NCBI RefSeq assembly: GCF_002127535.1 | Contig: NZ_MUBJ01000003.1 | Coordinates: 98,201-162,200, forward strand | Length of the DNA: 64,000 nucleotides | Direction: 5' to 3' | Origin: Xenorhabdus vietnamensis | GTDB lineage: Bacteria; Pseudomonadota; Gammaproteobacteria; Enterobacterales; Enterobacteriaceae | Part shown: positions 44,569 through 53,381 of the stretch, piece by piece | How the letters are laid out: every line of letters starts with the position of its first letter | How positions within the stretch are numbered: the first letter of the stretch is position 1 | The notes under the pieces: generated by a model | What the model saw: the letters and a program-made list of their open reading frames with translations, nothing else | What the model was told of the DNA's origin: nothing | Databases searched by the model: none | Program-made: the position numbers and the translations under genes

Positions 44569-44896
44569 GCCTAAATATATTGATTTATTAATTAGTGAGC
44601 GTGACTTCACGCTCAATTCAGGGAATGAACCACTTTTCTGTAATAACCGTATCTCTATTGGACAAGATTGTGTTCACGCAATTATTGAAAGTGGATTGGC
44701 AACGAATTTAATTGCCGAACGCAGTCCGACATTACGGGCTGATATTCATACCCAGATAGTGATATTGGTTGAAAATGATGAGCGGATTATTCCAGGGACG
44801 GTCAGCATCAATGAAGAATCGCGGACTAAATTATGGATCACGGCTGAAACCTACGATTTTGGTCGTATTAACGTGAGCGTAGGTAATGGAAACTAA
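44561..44896 (+). CDS. Baseplate protein, DUF2590-like (gpW/gp25 position)
   Basis: A 111-residue protein (MDEPKYIDLLISERDFTLNS; GQDCVHAIIESGLATNLIAE; GRINVSVGNGN) with the size and place of P2 gpW/T4 gp25, the wedge protein that nucleates the sheath. The segment RISIGQDCVHAIIESGLA resembles the helical part of gp25-type proteins, and I recall DUF2590 for this family. It overlaps the tape-measure gene by 8 nt and baseplate J by 11 nt, so translation is probably coupled. Confidence 0.65.
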   Translation: MDEPKYIDLLISERDFTLNSGNEPLFCNNRISIGQDCVHAIIESGLATNLIAERSPTLRADIHTQIVILVENDERIIPGTVSINEESRTKLWITAETYDFGRINVSVGNGN

Positions 44897-46070
44897 ACCG
44901 ACGATTGATTACGAAAAAGTGTTGCGTGACAGCGGGATGCCGACTATGGAAACCGAAATCAGCGCCGCTTTTGCCAAAGCTGTGGATGAGTCAGGACTTA
45001 TAACCAACACCTCGCGGATGTCTCCCTTTTGGCGGTTGATTAACACCATTGTGACGCGTCCGGTGTTGTGGTTGAAAGAGGCATTAATCAACGTCACGCT
45101 GAAAAATATGTACCTAGCGACCGCATCGGGTACATGGCTGGATATGTTCGCCTGGGGCGTTAACCTGAAACGTAAACCCGCCTCTGCCGCACAGGGGGTG
45201 ATCCGTTTCTATAAGACGGCGGGAGCCTCTGCCGTGACCGTGCCTGCCGGAACGGTGATCCAGACCGAGCGCATTAACGGTGAAATTTACCGGGTCAGCA
45301 CCACGGAAAGCGTGGCGATTGCCGAAGGCGTCAGCAGTGCCTTATTGCCTGTGAGGGCAGAAGCCACAGGCGGCGCATTTAACCTTGCCCCCGGCTACTT
45401 TCGACTTCTGCCCGTGGCAGTGTCCGGTATTGCGCGGGTACAGAATGAAGAGGGCTGGCTGTTAATCCCCGGCGCGGATGCGGAATCCGACGATGATTTA
45501 CGTGACCGTTGCCGCAACCAGTATAACCTCGTCGGTCACTATCATACGGATGCGGTTTACCGGGGCATGATTGCCACTGTTGCAGGTTTAAGCATTGACC
45601 GGATTTTCTTCCTGCATGATGCGCCCCGTGGGGCAGGCACCGCCAATGCCTATCTGTTGCTGGATTCGGGCGTCATCAGCCAGCCCTTTATTGAGGCGGT
45701 GAACGATTACATCACCAATCAGGGCCACCACGGGCACGGCGATGATATGCAGTGCCTGCCGATGCCGGAAACGCATCATAATTTGTCGGTCACGCTGTTT
45801 GTGGAAAATCTGGCGAACTACAGTCAGGAGCAGATAGCGACATTGAAAACCGATGTTGGAAACCTTATCCGCTGCGCCTTTCGGGAAAATACCGACTATC
45901 AGGTGAAGAAAACATGGCCCTACTCGCGTTTTTCTTTTTCCAGCTTAGGGCGCGAAATCCACCGTGAATTCAGCGAGATTGTATCACTGACTTTTTCATT
46001 GGGTGACATTCTCAGTGAACTGAGTGTACCGAGGCTGAAAACGCTCTCAGTGGAGGTGAAGAATGTCTGA
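44886..46070 (+). CDS. Baseplate wedge protein J-like
   Basis: A 394-residue baseplate_J-family protein. Family marks are MYLATASGTWLDMFAWGVNLKR, AAQGVIRFYKTAGASAVTVPAGTVIQTE, TGGAFNLAPGYF, GWLLIPGADAESDDDLRDR and the loop on YLLLDSGVISQP. With gpI it forms the wedge around the hub that opens during sheath contraction. P2 gpJ has 302 residues, so this one is larger, nearer the Mu gp47 size. From here on the DNA is noticeably richer in G and C than the preceding genes. Confidence 0.88.
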   Translation: METKPTIDYEKVLRDSGMPTMETEISAAFAKAVDESGLITNTSRMSPFWRLINTIVTRPVLWLKEALINVTLKNMYLATASGTWLDMFAWGVNLKRKPASAAQGVIRFYKTAGASAVTVPAGTVIQTERINGEIYRVSTTESVAIAEGVSSALLPVRAEATGGAFNLAPGYFRLLPVAVSGIARVQNEEGWLLIPGADAESDDDLRDRCRNQYNLVGHYHTDAVYRGMIATVAGLSIDRIFFLHDAPRGAGTANAYLLLDSGVISQPFIEAVNDYITNQGHHGHGDDMQCLPMPETHHNLSVTLFVENLANYSQEQIATLKTDVGNLIRCAFRENTDYQVKKTWPYSRFSFSSLGREIHREFSEIVSLTFSLGDILSELSVPRLKTLSVEVKNV

Positions 46071-46719
46071 GTTTAAGGAACATCTTAAGCGGCTGGCCCT
46101 GCCCTCATGGATGGATAAGGGCGAACCCGCCAAACTGCTCAATGCAGCACGGGAATTCTGGTCACAGGTTTACGGCTGGCTGATATGGCCGCTGGCCCAA
46201 CTGGATGCCGAAACTTGTACCGAATCGCTGTTATCGGTGCTGGCCTATCAGCGCGATATCCAGCGCTTTAACGGCGAGCCGCTGCCCCTGTTTCGCAAGC
46301 GGGTGAAGTACGCCTTTATCAACGCGAAAGATGCAGGCAGCATCGCAGGCTTTATTGCCATCTTTGAACGTCTGGGCGTGGGTTATGTGGAATTACTGGA
46401 GCGCCAGCCGGAGATAGACTGGGATGTAATTATTCTACGCCTCAGTGATAGCCAGATAGCGGCCAATCCTGATTTGTTGATGAATATTATCCGCCAGTAT
46501 GGGCGTACCTGTCGCCGTTACCGTTTTGAAGTGATCGCGAAAAATCAGTTATTGATGCGGGTGGGTAGTATAGACGCAGACTATTGCACGTATGCCGCTG
46601 CCATTCCGACCCAACCATTATTATTAAAAGTGGGGCATATCGCAGGCGTTGCCGTCTGTGACAGTGCCACCCTCAAGGAAAGTACTGCACCGAACGTCAC
46701 CTACGGTGCATCATTATAA
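46063..46719 (+). CDS. Baseplate/tail protein I-like
   Basis: A 218-residue protein directly after baseplate J with an 8-nt overlap, the standard J-I order of P2-like tails. The N-terminal part (FKEHLKRLALPSWMDKGEPA, EFWSQVYGWLIWPLAQLDAE, VLAYQRDIQRFNGE) fits phage tail protein I, which joins wedge and fibre. The C-terminal part (VAVCDSATLKES) is less typical. It is followed by the fibre gene. Confidence 0.8.
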   Translation: MSEFKEHLKRLALPSWMDKGEPAKLLNAAREFWSQVYGWLIWPLAQLDAETCTESLLSVLAYQRDIQRFNGEPLPLFRKRVKYAFINAKDAGSIAGFIAIFERLGVGYVELLERQPEIDWDVIILRLSDSQIAANPDLLMNIIRQYGRTCRRYRFEVIAKNQLLMRVGSIDADYCTYAAAIPTQPLLLKVGHIAGVAVCDSATLKESTAPNVTYGASL

Positions 46720-46728
46720 GGAAATAGT

Positions 46729-48654
46729 ATGTCTTCAGTGATAACGACAGACTTTGAAAAATGGAAAGCGCAACAAGTGACCGCAGTCAAGCCTGTGGTA
46801 CTGGATGAATTTGTTTTCGCGTATCTGCCGGGATTAGATCCGACTCAAGCCATTAGTCGTGATGAGAAATTGCCTGCGACAAATCAAATTGTTCACCGTC
46901 AGGCGGTCAACAAAACCGGACTGGCCAGTGAGAACGCCGTGGCTTACAGCGTCACACTGGGGACGGAAGTGGGTAATTTTGATTTTAACTGGATTGGTCT
47001 TATCAATAAGGCGTCCGGTGTGATTGGCATGATCACCCATGCCCCCGCCCAGAAGAAAATCAAAACCGCCAATGGCTTGCAGGGCAATGTCCTGACCCGC
47101 TCTTTCCTGCTGGAGTTTGACGGTGCGGCGACAGAAACGGCTATCACCACCACGGCGGAAACATGGCAGATTGATTTTACCGCGCGCTTGTCGGGCATGG
47201 ATGACATGCAGCGTCTGATTAATACCGACAGTTACGGGGAAGCCGCTTTTTTTGGGGATAGCTTTGCGGTGGTGCGTCAGGGTGAACAGTATATTGTGAA
47301 AAAAGGACTGGCCTATGTCGGTGGGTTGCGTGGGATATTGGCGTTTGACCAGACATTGAACAGTTTACGTAATACCCGTGTGTATGCGGATTTCAGCTAT
47401 CAGGGCAATCTGGTCAGTCAGTGGCAAACGGTGGTGAAAATGACTGCCGCAAATGAGCTGAACAACTATGTGGATGCAGCAGGCTACCCGCATTACGTAT
47501 TTGCAGTTGCTCAGGTTGATGGTAATGGCAATGTGATGGATTTGCGAATCAAAGGGTCATTGAATGAGCGTGATATTGCCAATTTGAATAGTGAACTGGA
47601 CAGAATGAAACAAGATTATGCGACCAAGAGTGCATTGAATGTTGTCCGGGACAATGCCAATAACCGCTTATCGAAAGCGGAAAATGGGGCCGATATTCCA
47701 GACAAATCCGCATTCATCAATCACTTGGGGTTACGGGACACAGTGGATTTGGCTAAAAACGCCTATCCCAAAACAGGCGGCATCATTGAGGGGAAAGTTT
47801 GGGCTACCAATGATATTGAAGCCAAAGGCTGGATTGGGGCTACCACACTGTACGATCGCCATAAAGATGGGCGGTGGTCGCAGGCATACAGCGAGGCGTT
47901 CCCGCCGACAGCGGCAGTGGTTGGCGCCTATTCCCGTGATGAGTCGAATAGCCGTTTCGCACTGAAAAACTCACAGGAAACCTTCACCTGTGGCAACCTG
48001 CATGTTGATGCAACGCATGACTGGTCTGGTATTGAATTCAAAAAGCCGAGTGGGTACAACACCACACTCACCTCCAATCCTGATAGCCATAAACACATGC
48101 TAACCCTCCGTTATCGCGATCCGGCAGATAATGAGCTGCACTCTGTGGATATCCGAAAGAAATCAGGCTCGATGGCATTAACCGATGAGGCCATTCCTAT
48201 TGGTGGAATAATTATCTGGCTCAGTGAAAAGCCGTATCCCAGCAATTTTCTACCGCTGGAAGGGCAATGGTTTAATGCCCGTGATAATCCTGAATTAGCC
48301 CGTCTTTATCCGGCAGGTTCGTTACCGGATATGCGGGGGTTCGTTCCCCGTGGTTGGGATAATGGTCGCGGTGTCGATCCGGGACGGCAATTGGCATCGT
48401 CACAGGGGGATGCCATCAGGAATATCACGGGGCAGCTTAATGTCAGGGCTTGGAGTGATTACTCCGTCGTTGAGGATGCTTATTCCGCATTTCATAAATC
48501 CCGTGATGAAACGTCTGGACTGTGGGGAATATCAGGGCAATCCGGTAGAAAAGGCGCTGACATTGTCAGTTTTGATGCGTCCCGCGTTGTGACAACCGCC
48601 CATGAAAACCGAATGAAAAATATCGCCGTACAATTCTTAGTGAGAGCACGATAA
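46729..48654 (+). CDS. Tail fibre with collar-type tip
   Basis: A 641-residue receptor-binding fibre. Residues 1-~150 (MSSVITTDFEKWKAQQVTAV; HRQAVNKTGLASENAVAYSV; WIGLINKASG) match the phage tail-collar fibre N-domain that attaches to gpI. A central shaft contains the coiled part NLNSELDRMKQDYATKSALN. The C-terminus has a tail-collar domain (IPIGGIIIWLSEKPYPSNFL; LPDMRGFVPRGWDNGRG). It will determine target strain. RBS is AAGGA; the fibre chaperone follows, overlapping by 1 nt. No invertase or second fibre set is seen. Confidence 0.88.
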   Translation: MSSVITTDFEKWKAQQVTAVKPVVLDEFVFAYLPGLDPTQAISRDEKLPATNQIVHRQAVNKTGLASENAVAYSVTLGTEVGNFDFNWIGLINKASGVIGMITHAPAQKKIKTANGLQGNVLTRSFLLEFDGAATETAITTTAETWQIDFTARLSGMDDMQRLINTDSYGEAAFFGDSFAVVRQGEQYIVKKGLAYVGGLRGILAFDQTLNSLRNTRVYADFSYQGNLVSQWQTVVKMTAANELNNYVDAAGYPHYVFAVAQVDGNGNVMDLRIKGSLNERDIANLNSELDRMKQDYATKSALNVVRDNANNRLSKAENGADIPDKSAFINHLGLRDTVDLAKNAYPKTGGIIEGKVWATNDIEAKGWIGATTLYDRHKDGRWSQAYSEAFPPTAAVVGAYSRDESNSRFALKNSQETFTCGNLHVDATHDWSGIEFKKPSGYNTTLTSNPDSHKHMLTLRYRDPADNELHSVDIRKKSGSMALTDEAIPIGGIIIWLSEKPYPSNFLPLEGQWFNARDNPELARLYPAGSLPDMRGFVPRGWDNGRGVDPGRQLASSQGDAIRNITGQLNVRAWSDYSVVEDAYSAFHKSRDETSGLWGISGQSGRKGADIVSFDASRVVTTAHENRMKNIAVQFLVRAR

Positions 48655-49271
48655 TGAGTAAATATCAGACAGAATTACCGATTGTAAAATTTGATGAAAA
48701 TGGGTTTGCCCATTCTGATGGCTGGGTGCAGGTGTATTGTGCCAGTGAATATACCCGTGAATATCTGGGCACCCGGATAGAGCGCACAATGGCAGGGTTT
48801 AGTTTGTCCGCAGGGGCATACACAGATGCCCCCACATTACCGGAATCCCGCCATTATGCAGTGTGCCGCACTCATGACGGTACAGAATGGGAGCATGTGC
48901 CGGATCACCGGGGGCAAATGGCTTATCACACCCAATCACGCCAACGTATGGAAATCACGGCGATAGGGAAACTGCCGCCAGAATTGACGCAATCACCGCC
49001 TCAAACGTCCTTTGATTTCTGGAATGGAAAAAAATGGATCACAGACACAACCGCACAACGTCAGCATGAGATACAACAGGCTGAAATTCAATGTCAGTCA
49101 CTGTCACGCGAAGCAGAGCAACAAATTACGCTGTTAGAACGTAAAAATCGCTTAGGTATATTAACTGAAACGGAGGTCACGTTATTGCGTGAATGGGAAA
49201 TTTACAGTGTCAAACTCGCGGATATTGATTGTTATGCATCGAATATTGACTGGCCGGAGCAACCGAAATAA
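48654..49271 (+). CDS. Tail fibre assembly chaperone
   Basis: A 205-residue Caudo_TAP-type chaperone (counterpart of P2 gpG, T4 gp38, Mu gpU) that folds or trims the fibre upstream. The C-terminal region RQHEIQQAEIQCQSLSREAE, LGILTETEVTLLREWEIYSV and ending SNIDWPEQPK is typical, as is the DFWNGKKWITD tryptophan motif. Start and stop overlap the neighbouring genes by one base each (TAATG), so the fibre pair is translated together. Confidence 0.88.
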   Translation: MSKYQTELPIVKFDENGFAHSDGWVQVYCASEYTREYLGTRIERTMAGFSLSAGAYTDAPTLPESRHYAVCRTHDGTEWEHVPDHRGQMAYHTQSRQRMEITAIGKLPPELTQSPPQTSFDFWNGKKWITDTTAQRQHEIQQAEIQCQSLSREAEQQITLLERKNRLGILTETEVTLLREWEIYSVKLADIDCYASNIDWPEQPK

Positions 49272-49996
49272 TGCGCTGGCAGCGTAAAACTCTGCAACTG
49301 TCTCCAGATTTATCGGGGCTGTCTGCGGCGATTGTGCCTGTTCATCCGTTTATTTACGGCATCGGGCAACAAACCGACAGCGGCAGTTACTTAAGCCCGG
49401 CCAATGCCATTGACACGCTGGCAAATAAACTCATGGGGGCAGGCCATATCAACAGCCTGATACTGATGGTGTGCGCCAAAACCCACGCTGAATTTATGCA
49501 GCACCTCACGCAGTTTTCAGCCGTGCTGCCGCTGCCCACGTTTGCACAGGTCAAGCGGATGGCAAAAACCGCCGAAAGTCTGGCAACGACAAAAATGCAA
49601 TTGCCGGGCAAGCCGGGCGGCGGATTACCGCTGCCGCAACCCTTATCAACGGCGACCAGCCGTCAGGCGGTCAATGCGCAATTGATAGCCCAAGCCAACG
49701 CACAGGCCAGCGCGGGCAGCAGTCTTGCCGGGTTAAAATCCCAGTTAACCGCGTTGACCGCCGCCCGGCAATCCGCCTTGCAGCAAGTTACCGATGCCAT
49801 GAGCGGATTGGCGGGAAAATCGGCCACGGTCTGGGCGTTCTCAGGGAAAGGGAGCGGTGCACACGTGGCAGAAAAATTACGTCAGCATATCCCCGAACCG
49901 GACGCGGTTTACACACTGGCAGTTCTGTTTGCCGGGGACGATATCCGCCCATTAGAAAGGATGCTCCATGAGCCAGATTATCACCCTCGCCCTTGA
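49271..49996 (+). CDS. Unrecognised tail/baseplate-associated protein
   Basis: A 241-residue protein I cannot name. The first 90 residues look folded (ALVPVHPFIYG-like region; INSLILMVCAKTHAEFMQHL), the middle is Pro/Gly then Ala/Gln-rich and helical (QAVNAQLIAQANAQASAGSS), and the end resumes a compact fold (SATVWAFSGKGSGAHVAEKL). The gene sits between the fibre chaperone and two baseplate genes, starts by TAATG coupling and overlaps the next gene by 29 nt. The context suggests a structural or assembly part of the tail tip; no enzymatic motif was seen. Confidence 0.6.
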   Translation: MRWQRKTLQLSPDLSGLSAAIVPVHPFIYGIGQQTDSGSYLSPANAIDTLANKLMGAGHINSLILMVCAKTHAEFMQHLTQFSAVLPLPTFAQVKRMAKTAESLATTKMQLPGKPGGGLPLPQPLSTATSRQAVNAQLIAQANAQASAGSSLAGLKSQLTALTAARQSALQQVTDAMSGLAGKSATVWAFSGKGSGAHVAEKLRQHIPEPDAVYTLAVLFAGDDIRPLERMLHEPDYHPRP

Positions 49997-50504
49997 TGGC
50001 GAGGCTATTGCGTTAAAAAGCCTGACCGTCACGCCCTCCATGATGTTTCAGGATCAAGACCAGAGCGGCCAGTCTTCCAGTACCGCCGTGGCCGAACAGG
50101 GCATCAAACCGAAAGAATTGCGCATCACGGGCATAATTCCCTTTACCGAACAGAAAACCCTGTCGCGCCTGTTTGCACTGGCGGAAGCGAAAGACGGCGG
50201 TAACCTGAAACGCTACCGGATTGCCAACCTGACCGCACAGGCCATTAACTTTCGCATCGGTACGTTTACGGGCACGATTGATGCCAGCAAGGTGGACGGC
50301 AAACAGGCATGGCAGGTCACTTTTACTCTGCGGGAGCATTTATCTGTGGCTGAAAAACGCGATGCTCGTACTGCCGGCAATGTGAAGGCCAAAAAACAAA
50401 CAAGACAGGGTGGGGGTGTCGTAGAGGAAGAATCAGAAGAGTTAAGCTGGTTTGAACGCAATGTATTGAAGCCGATTAATGATTGGATAGGGCCTGCCAA
50501 ATAA
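49968..50504 (+). CDS. Putative baseplate protein
   Basis: A 178-residue strand-rich protein (SQIITLALDGEAIALKSLTV; ELRITGIIPFTEQKTLSRLF; FRIGTFTGTIDASKVDGKQA) with a basic then acidic tail (KKQTRQGGGVVEEESEE). It starts inside the previous gene after AAAGG and ends in a TAATG overlap with the hub-spike gene. The placing just before the hub suggests a hub-adaptor or tube-initiator role, like the small LysM-type proteins beside other hubs, but no LysM motif is apparent. Function inferred from context only. Confidence 0.6.
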   Translation: MSQIITLALDGEAIALKSLTVTPSMMFQDQDQSGQSSSTAVAEQGIKPKELRITGIIPFTEQKTLSRLFALAEAKDGGNLKRYRIANLTAQAINFRIGTFTGTIDASKVDGKQAWQVTFTLREHLSVAEKRDARTAGNVKAKKQTRQGGGVVEEESEELSWFERNVLKPINDWIGPAK

Positions 50505-52141
50505 TGACACCGATTAACCGACTTCATCTCTCCGGCGATGAGATCCATTTGGTGGATGCCAATCTTATGCTGGAACTTTCATCTTGCGGCCGCGGCTTTA
50601 TCACGGCAGAGACAACCACGGATTACACCGGAAAATTGGTGCGCCTCGATGTGGGTTACACAGATTTGTTGCTGCGCTGGTTTACGGGCTATGTGGAGCG
50701 TTCGCAGCCTGCCCAGAACGGCTATCAGCGCCTGTTTGTGCGTGAATTGGTCGGCGTGTTTGACCGTCCGTGGCCGTGTTCGTTTCAGCACCCGACCTTA
50801 CGCCAGATTGTGGGCTGGTTGCAGGAACACAGCGGACTGATGTTTACCCTGCCGGAAGCGCTTTATATTGATAAACCGATCCCGCACTACACCCATAACG
50901 GCACGGGCTACCAGTTGCTGGCGAATCTGGGGCAGGTCTTTGCCATTGAGGATTATATCTGGCATCAATTGCCGGATGGTTCGGTTTATATCGGCAGTTG
51001 GGCGCATTCGATGTTTGCCGGAAAACCTGTTGAAATTCCGAATGAATTCAGCCAAAGTCAGTCCGCTGGCAATGCCATGACAATCCCCATGATCCAATCA
51101 TTGCGTCCCGGCTTTGTGGTTAATCAGCAACGGCTGAGTAAGGTCAATCTGAACAATGAGAACATGACAATTACATGGATATCAGCAGGTCAGTCGGAAA
51201 CCAAAACGCCTACACAGCGCCAGATTGATGCCACTTACCCCGAATTATCAGCCGGATTGCATTTGCCTAAATTTGCGCGCATTGAGGCACACACGGAAAG
51301 TACAGCTAGCGGTGATATTTCCGATCCTTTCCGGCCACGCTATGCGGTTGATGTGCAATTGCTGGATGATAACGGCAAAGATGCTGCTGCCCCGGTTTAC
51401 CGTGCCGTGCCGCTACCTTTGCCGATGGCGGGTGGTGAATCGGGCATGTTCCAGTACCCACCCATTGGCACGGTGGTTGAAATTGCGTTCGAGGGCGGAC
51501 GACCGGACAAACCCTTTATTCGCCAAACTCTGAGCCAAGGCAATACCCTGCCGGATATCCAACCCGGTGAACAGTTGCAGCAGCAGCGGGCGGAAGTCTC
51601 GCAGCGCGTGACACAGGAAGGGAGCTGGATACGCCAGACTGACCAGACGATTAATGAATCGTCCATGCACCGTGAAGTCAGGGCAGACACGGAAAACCGC
51701 ACCGTCGTTGCACGGGATACCACGATACAGGCGACGGATAAAATCACGGTCTTGGGAACGTCCACGCTATTGGCGGGCGCTGTCCAGCAAATCGCAGAGG
51801 GTGACTACAGTGTGGCAACCTCATCGAATTTCGTCGCCAGTGTCGGGAAAGAGGTCACTATCGACGTCGGCCAAACGCTGATTGAGAAAATTGGCCTGCT
51901 TAAGCAGAGCATTGCCGGAGCCAAGCAAGAAATTGTCGCGCCCGTGGTCTGGGTGGGCAGCCAGCAACTTAACGTCATGACCCTGATGTTAGACACACTG
52001 GATGTGGTCAGGGAACTGGCAGAACTGACCGCTGCGCATACCCATCACAACACAGGCACCCCGGAGAACGCCAGCGTGATAAGGAACACGGCGTATAAAT
52101 CCGATGGGTTGAAACAGAAGTATTCCCCTGTGATTGGTTAA
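50504..52141 (+). CDS. Baseplate hub-spike fusion (gpD/gpV, VgrG-like)
   Basis: A 545-residue protein combining hub and spike. Residues ~1-270 resemble the gp27/gpD hub (DVGYTDLLLRWFTGYVERSQ; PTLRQIVGWLQEHSGLMF), ~280-350 an OB-fold (RYAVDVQLLDDNGKDAAAPV; GMFQYPPIGTVVEIAFEGG), and ~400-510 a repetitive strand-rich spike (DTTIQATDKITVLGTSTLLA). It ends in AHTHHNTGTPEN, like the H-x-H iron-binding apex of P2 gpV and Mu gp45 spikes. In P2 these are two genes; one chain is the VgrG/Pvc8 plan. The start at 50504 overlaps the previous stop (TAATG). Last gene of the cluster. Confidence 0.85.
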   Translation: MTPINRLHLSGDEIHLVDANLMLELSSCGRGFITAETTTDYTGKLVRLDVGYTDLLLRWFTGYVERSQPAQNGYQRLFVRELVGVFDRPWPCSFQHPTLRQIVGWLQEHSGLMFTLPEALYIDKPIPHYTHNGTGYQLLANLGQVFAIEDYIWHQLPDGSVYIGSWAHSMFAGKPVEIPNEFSQSQSAGNAMTIPMIQSLRPGFVVNQQRLSKVNLNNENMTITWISAGQSETKTPTQRQIDATYPELSAGLHLPKFARIEAHTESTASGDISDPFRPRYAVDVQLLDDNGKDAAAPVYRAVPLPLPMAGGESGMFQYPPIGTVVEIAFEGGRPDKPFIRQTLSQGNTLPDIQPGEQLQQQRAEVSQRVTQEGSWIRQTDQTINESSMHREVRADTENRTVVARDTTIQATDKITVLGTSTLLAGAVQQIAEGDYSVATSSNFVASVGKEVTIDVGQTLIEKIGLLKQSIAGAKQEIVAPVVWVGSQQLNVMTLMLDTLDVVRELAELTAAHTHHNTGTPENASVIRNTAYKSDGLKQKYSPVIG

Positions 52142-52314
52142 TATGACTGTATAATAATTGCACATAATACATTGATACACTTTGCATTAGATTGTGGGCT
52201 GTATTCGCTATTAATGAGCTTTTAAACGAAGGTGTTGATTTGGTGGTTGAAAAACATTCTTTATAGCAATATAGCAATGATATCAGGCTACCATGTGATG
52301 ATCTCTGTTTAATA

Positions 52315-52345
52315 ACAAAGCGCTGGTTTTTACCCAGCGCTTTGT
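52315..52345 (+). terminator. Hairpin after the tail cluster
   Basis: ACAAAGCGCTGG (52315-52326) pairs perfectly with CCAGCGCTTTGT (52334-52345) around a 7-nt loop, 170 bp after the hub-spike stop. There is no U-tract; it may still end the tail transcript. Confidence 0.6.
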
Positions 52346-52383
52346 CTATACCAATCTAACTGGAAGATTGATCTGCTTTAATT

Positions 52384-53163
52384 AAACAGGACACTTTAAT
52401 AACGGAATATGATCCCATTATTGAAGTGTAAAATGACAAAACGTAAAAATAGAACTTATCCCACTGAATTTAAGCAAGAGGCTGTGGCATTAGTGCGAGA
52501 GCAAGGATATAGCGCGCCGGAAGCCGCCACATCGTTGGGCATCGTAAGTTAAGTTACTCTACAGCTGGAAAGCGAAATTTGAAGCTGAACAATCTGGGAC
52601 AATCTTAAGTACGGATGAGCGCGCTGAACTGGCCAGGTTATGCAAAGAAATTAATCAGCTGAAAATGGAGAAAGAAATCCTAAAAAAAGCCAGTGCCCTC
52701 TTGCTCAAGGAAACGTAGGAAAGTTTCAAATCATTAAACAATTAGCGACTAAGTATCCCGTAATCTGGCTTTGTCACGCGCTGAATGTCAGCCGTGCTGC
52801 TTATTTTAGTCAGTCGAGCCATAATCAAAGCCTACCATTTACGCCAACTGCCGAAAGGATTGGTGTTTTATATCGATAGAGGTTCACAGTATACCAGCAA
52901 ACGTTATGGTGCTTTACTTGATAACTTTGGTATTAGAGCGAGTATGGGCGATGTTGGAGCCTATTGGGATAATGCTGTCGTTGAACGTTTCTTTGGGAGT
53001 TTAAAACATGACGGGTTATTTAAGTCCCCCAATTAGCACGTGAGCAAATGAAAAATGATGTTGCACAGTACATGCGATATTACAATTTAATCAGGCTTCA
53101 TACTGCAAATGGTGATATGTCACCCTTTGAATATGAAAATTCCTTTAGAAAAGTATCCTGATT
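52384..53163 (+). mobile_element. Internally deleted IS3-family element
   Basis: Imperfect terminal inverted repeats bound the element: AAACAGGACACTTT (52384) and, inverted, AATCAGGATACTTT (53150-53163). orfA begins at 52433 (MTKRKNRTYPTEFKQEAVAL) but is broken by a stop and frameshift after LGIVS; its tail (YSWKAKFEAE ... LKMEKEILKKASALLLKET) is readable in another frame. orfB has lost its middle: HALNVSRAAYFS is followed at once by the C-terminal FYIDRGSQYTSKRYGALL and DNAVVERFFGSLKHDGLF, then another frame break. At ~780 bp against ~1.2 kb for a full element, it cannot transpose by itself. Confidence 0.85.
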
Positions 53164-53362
53164 TTGTTGCGCAGAACAGTGACTTGTGTTGGCACAAATT
53201 GACTTTCTGTTACCTGACAAAAGAGTCGCACCATGATTTCAATATCAAAATCCATGCGACGGCCAACATCTTTTTTAGCCAATAGTTGTAGTGTAGGAGC
53301 CAGCGGATAAATACGGAACAGACGCATGGCATCTGCGCCCGTTTTCTGCCCTGATGTAATTA
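53163..53362 (-). pseudogene. Glycosyltransferase fragment cut by the IS3 remnant
   Basis: The minus strand reads LITSGQKTGADAMRLFRIYP, then APTLQLLAKKDVGRRMDFDI and EIMVRLFCQVTESQFVPTQV. This resembles the interior of family-2 glycosyltransferases, where RMDFDIE-hVRLaW precedes a (V/L)PT(Q/R)V motif. There is no proper start or end: the 3' side stops exactly at the IS boundary, and the 5' side fades near 53365. It is a remnant, not a gene. The family call is from memory. Confidence 0.55.
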
Positions 53363-53381
53363 ACGTGACGATATTTCTTTG

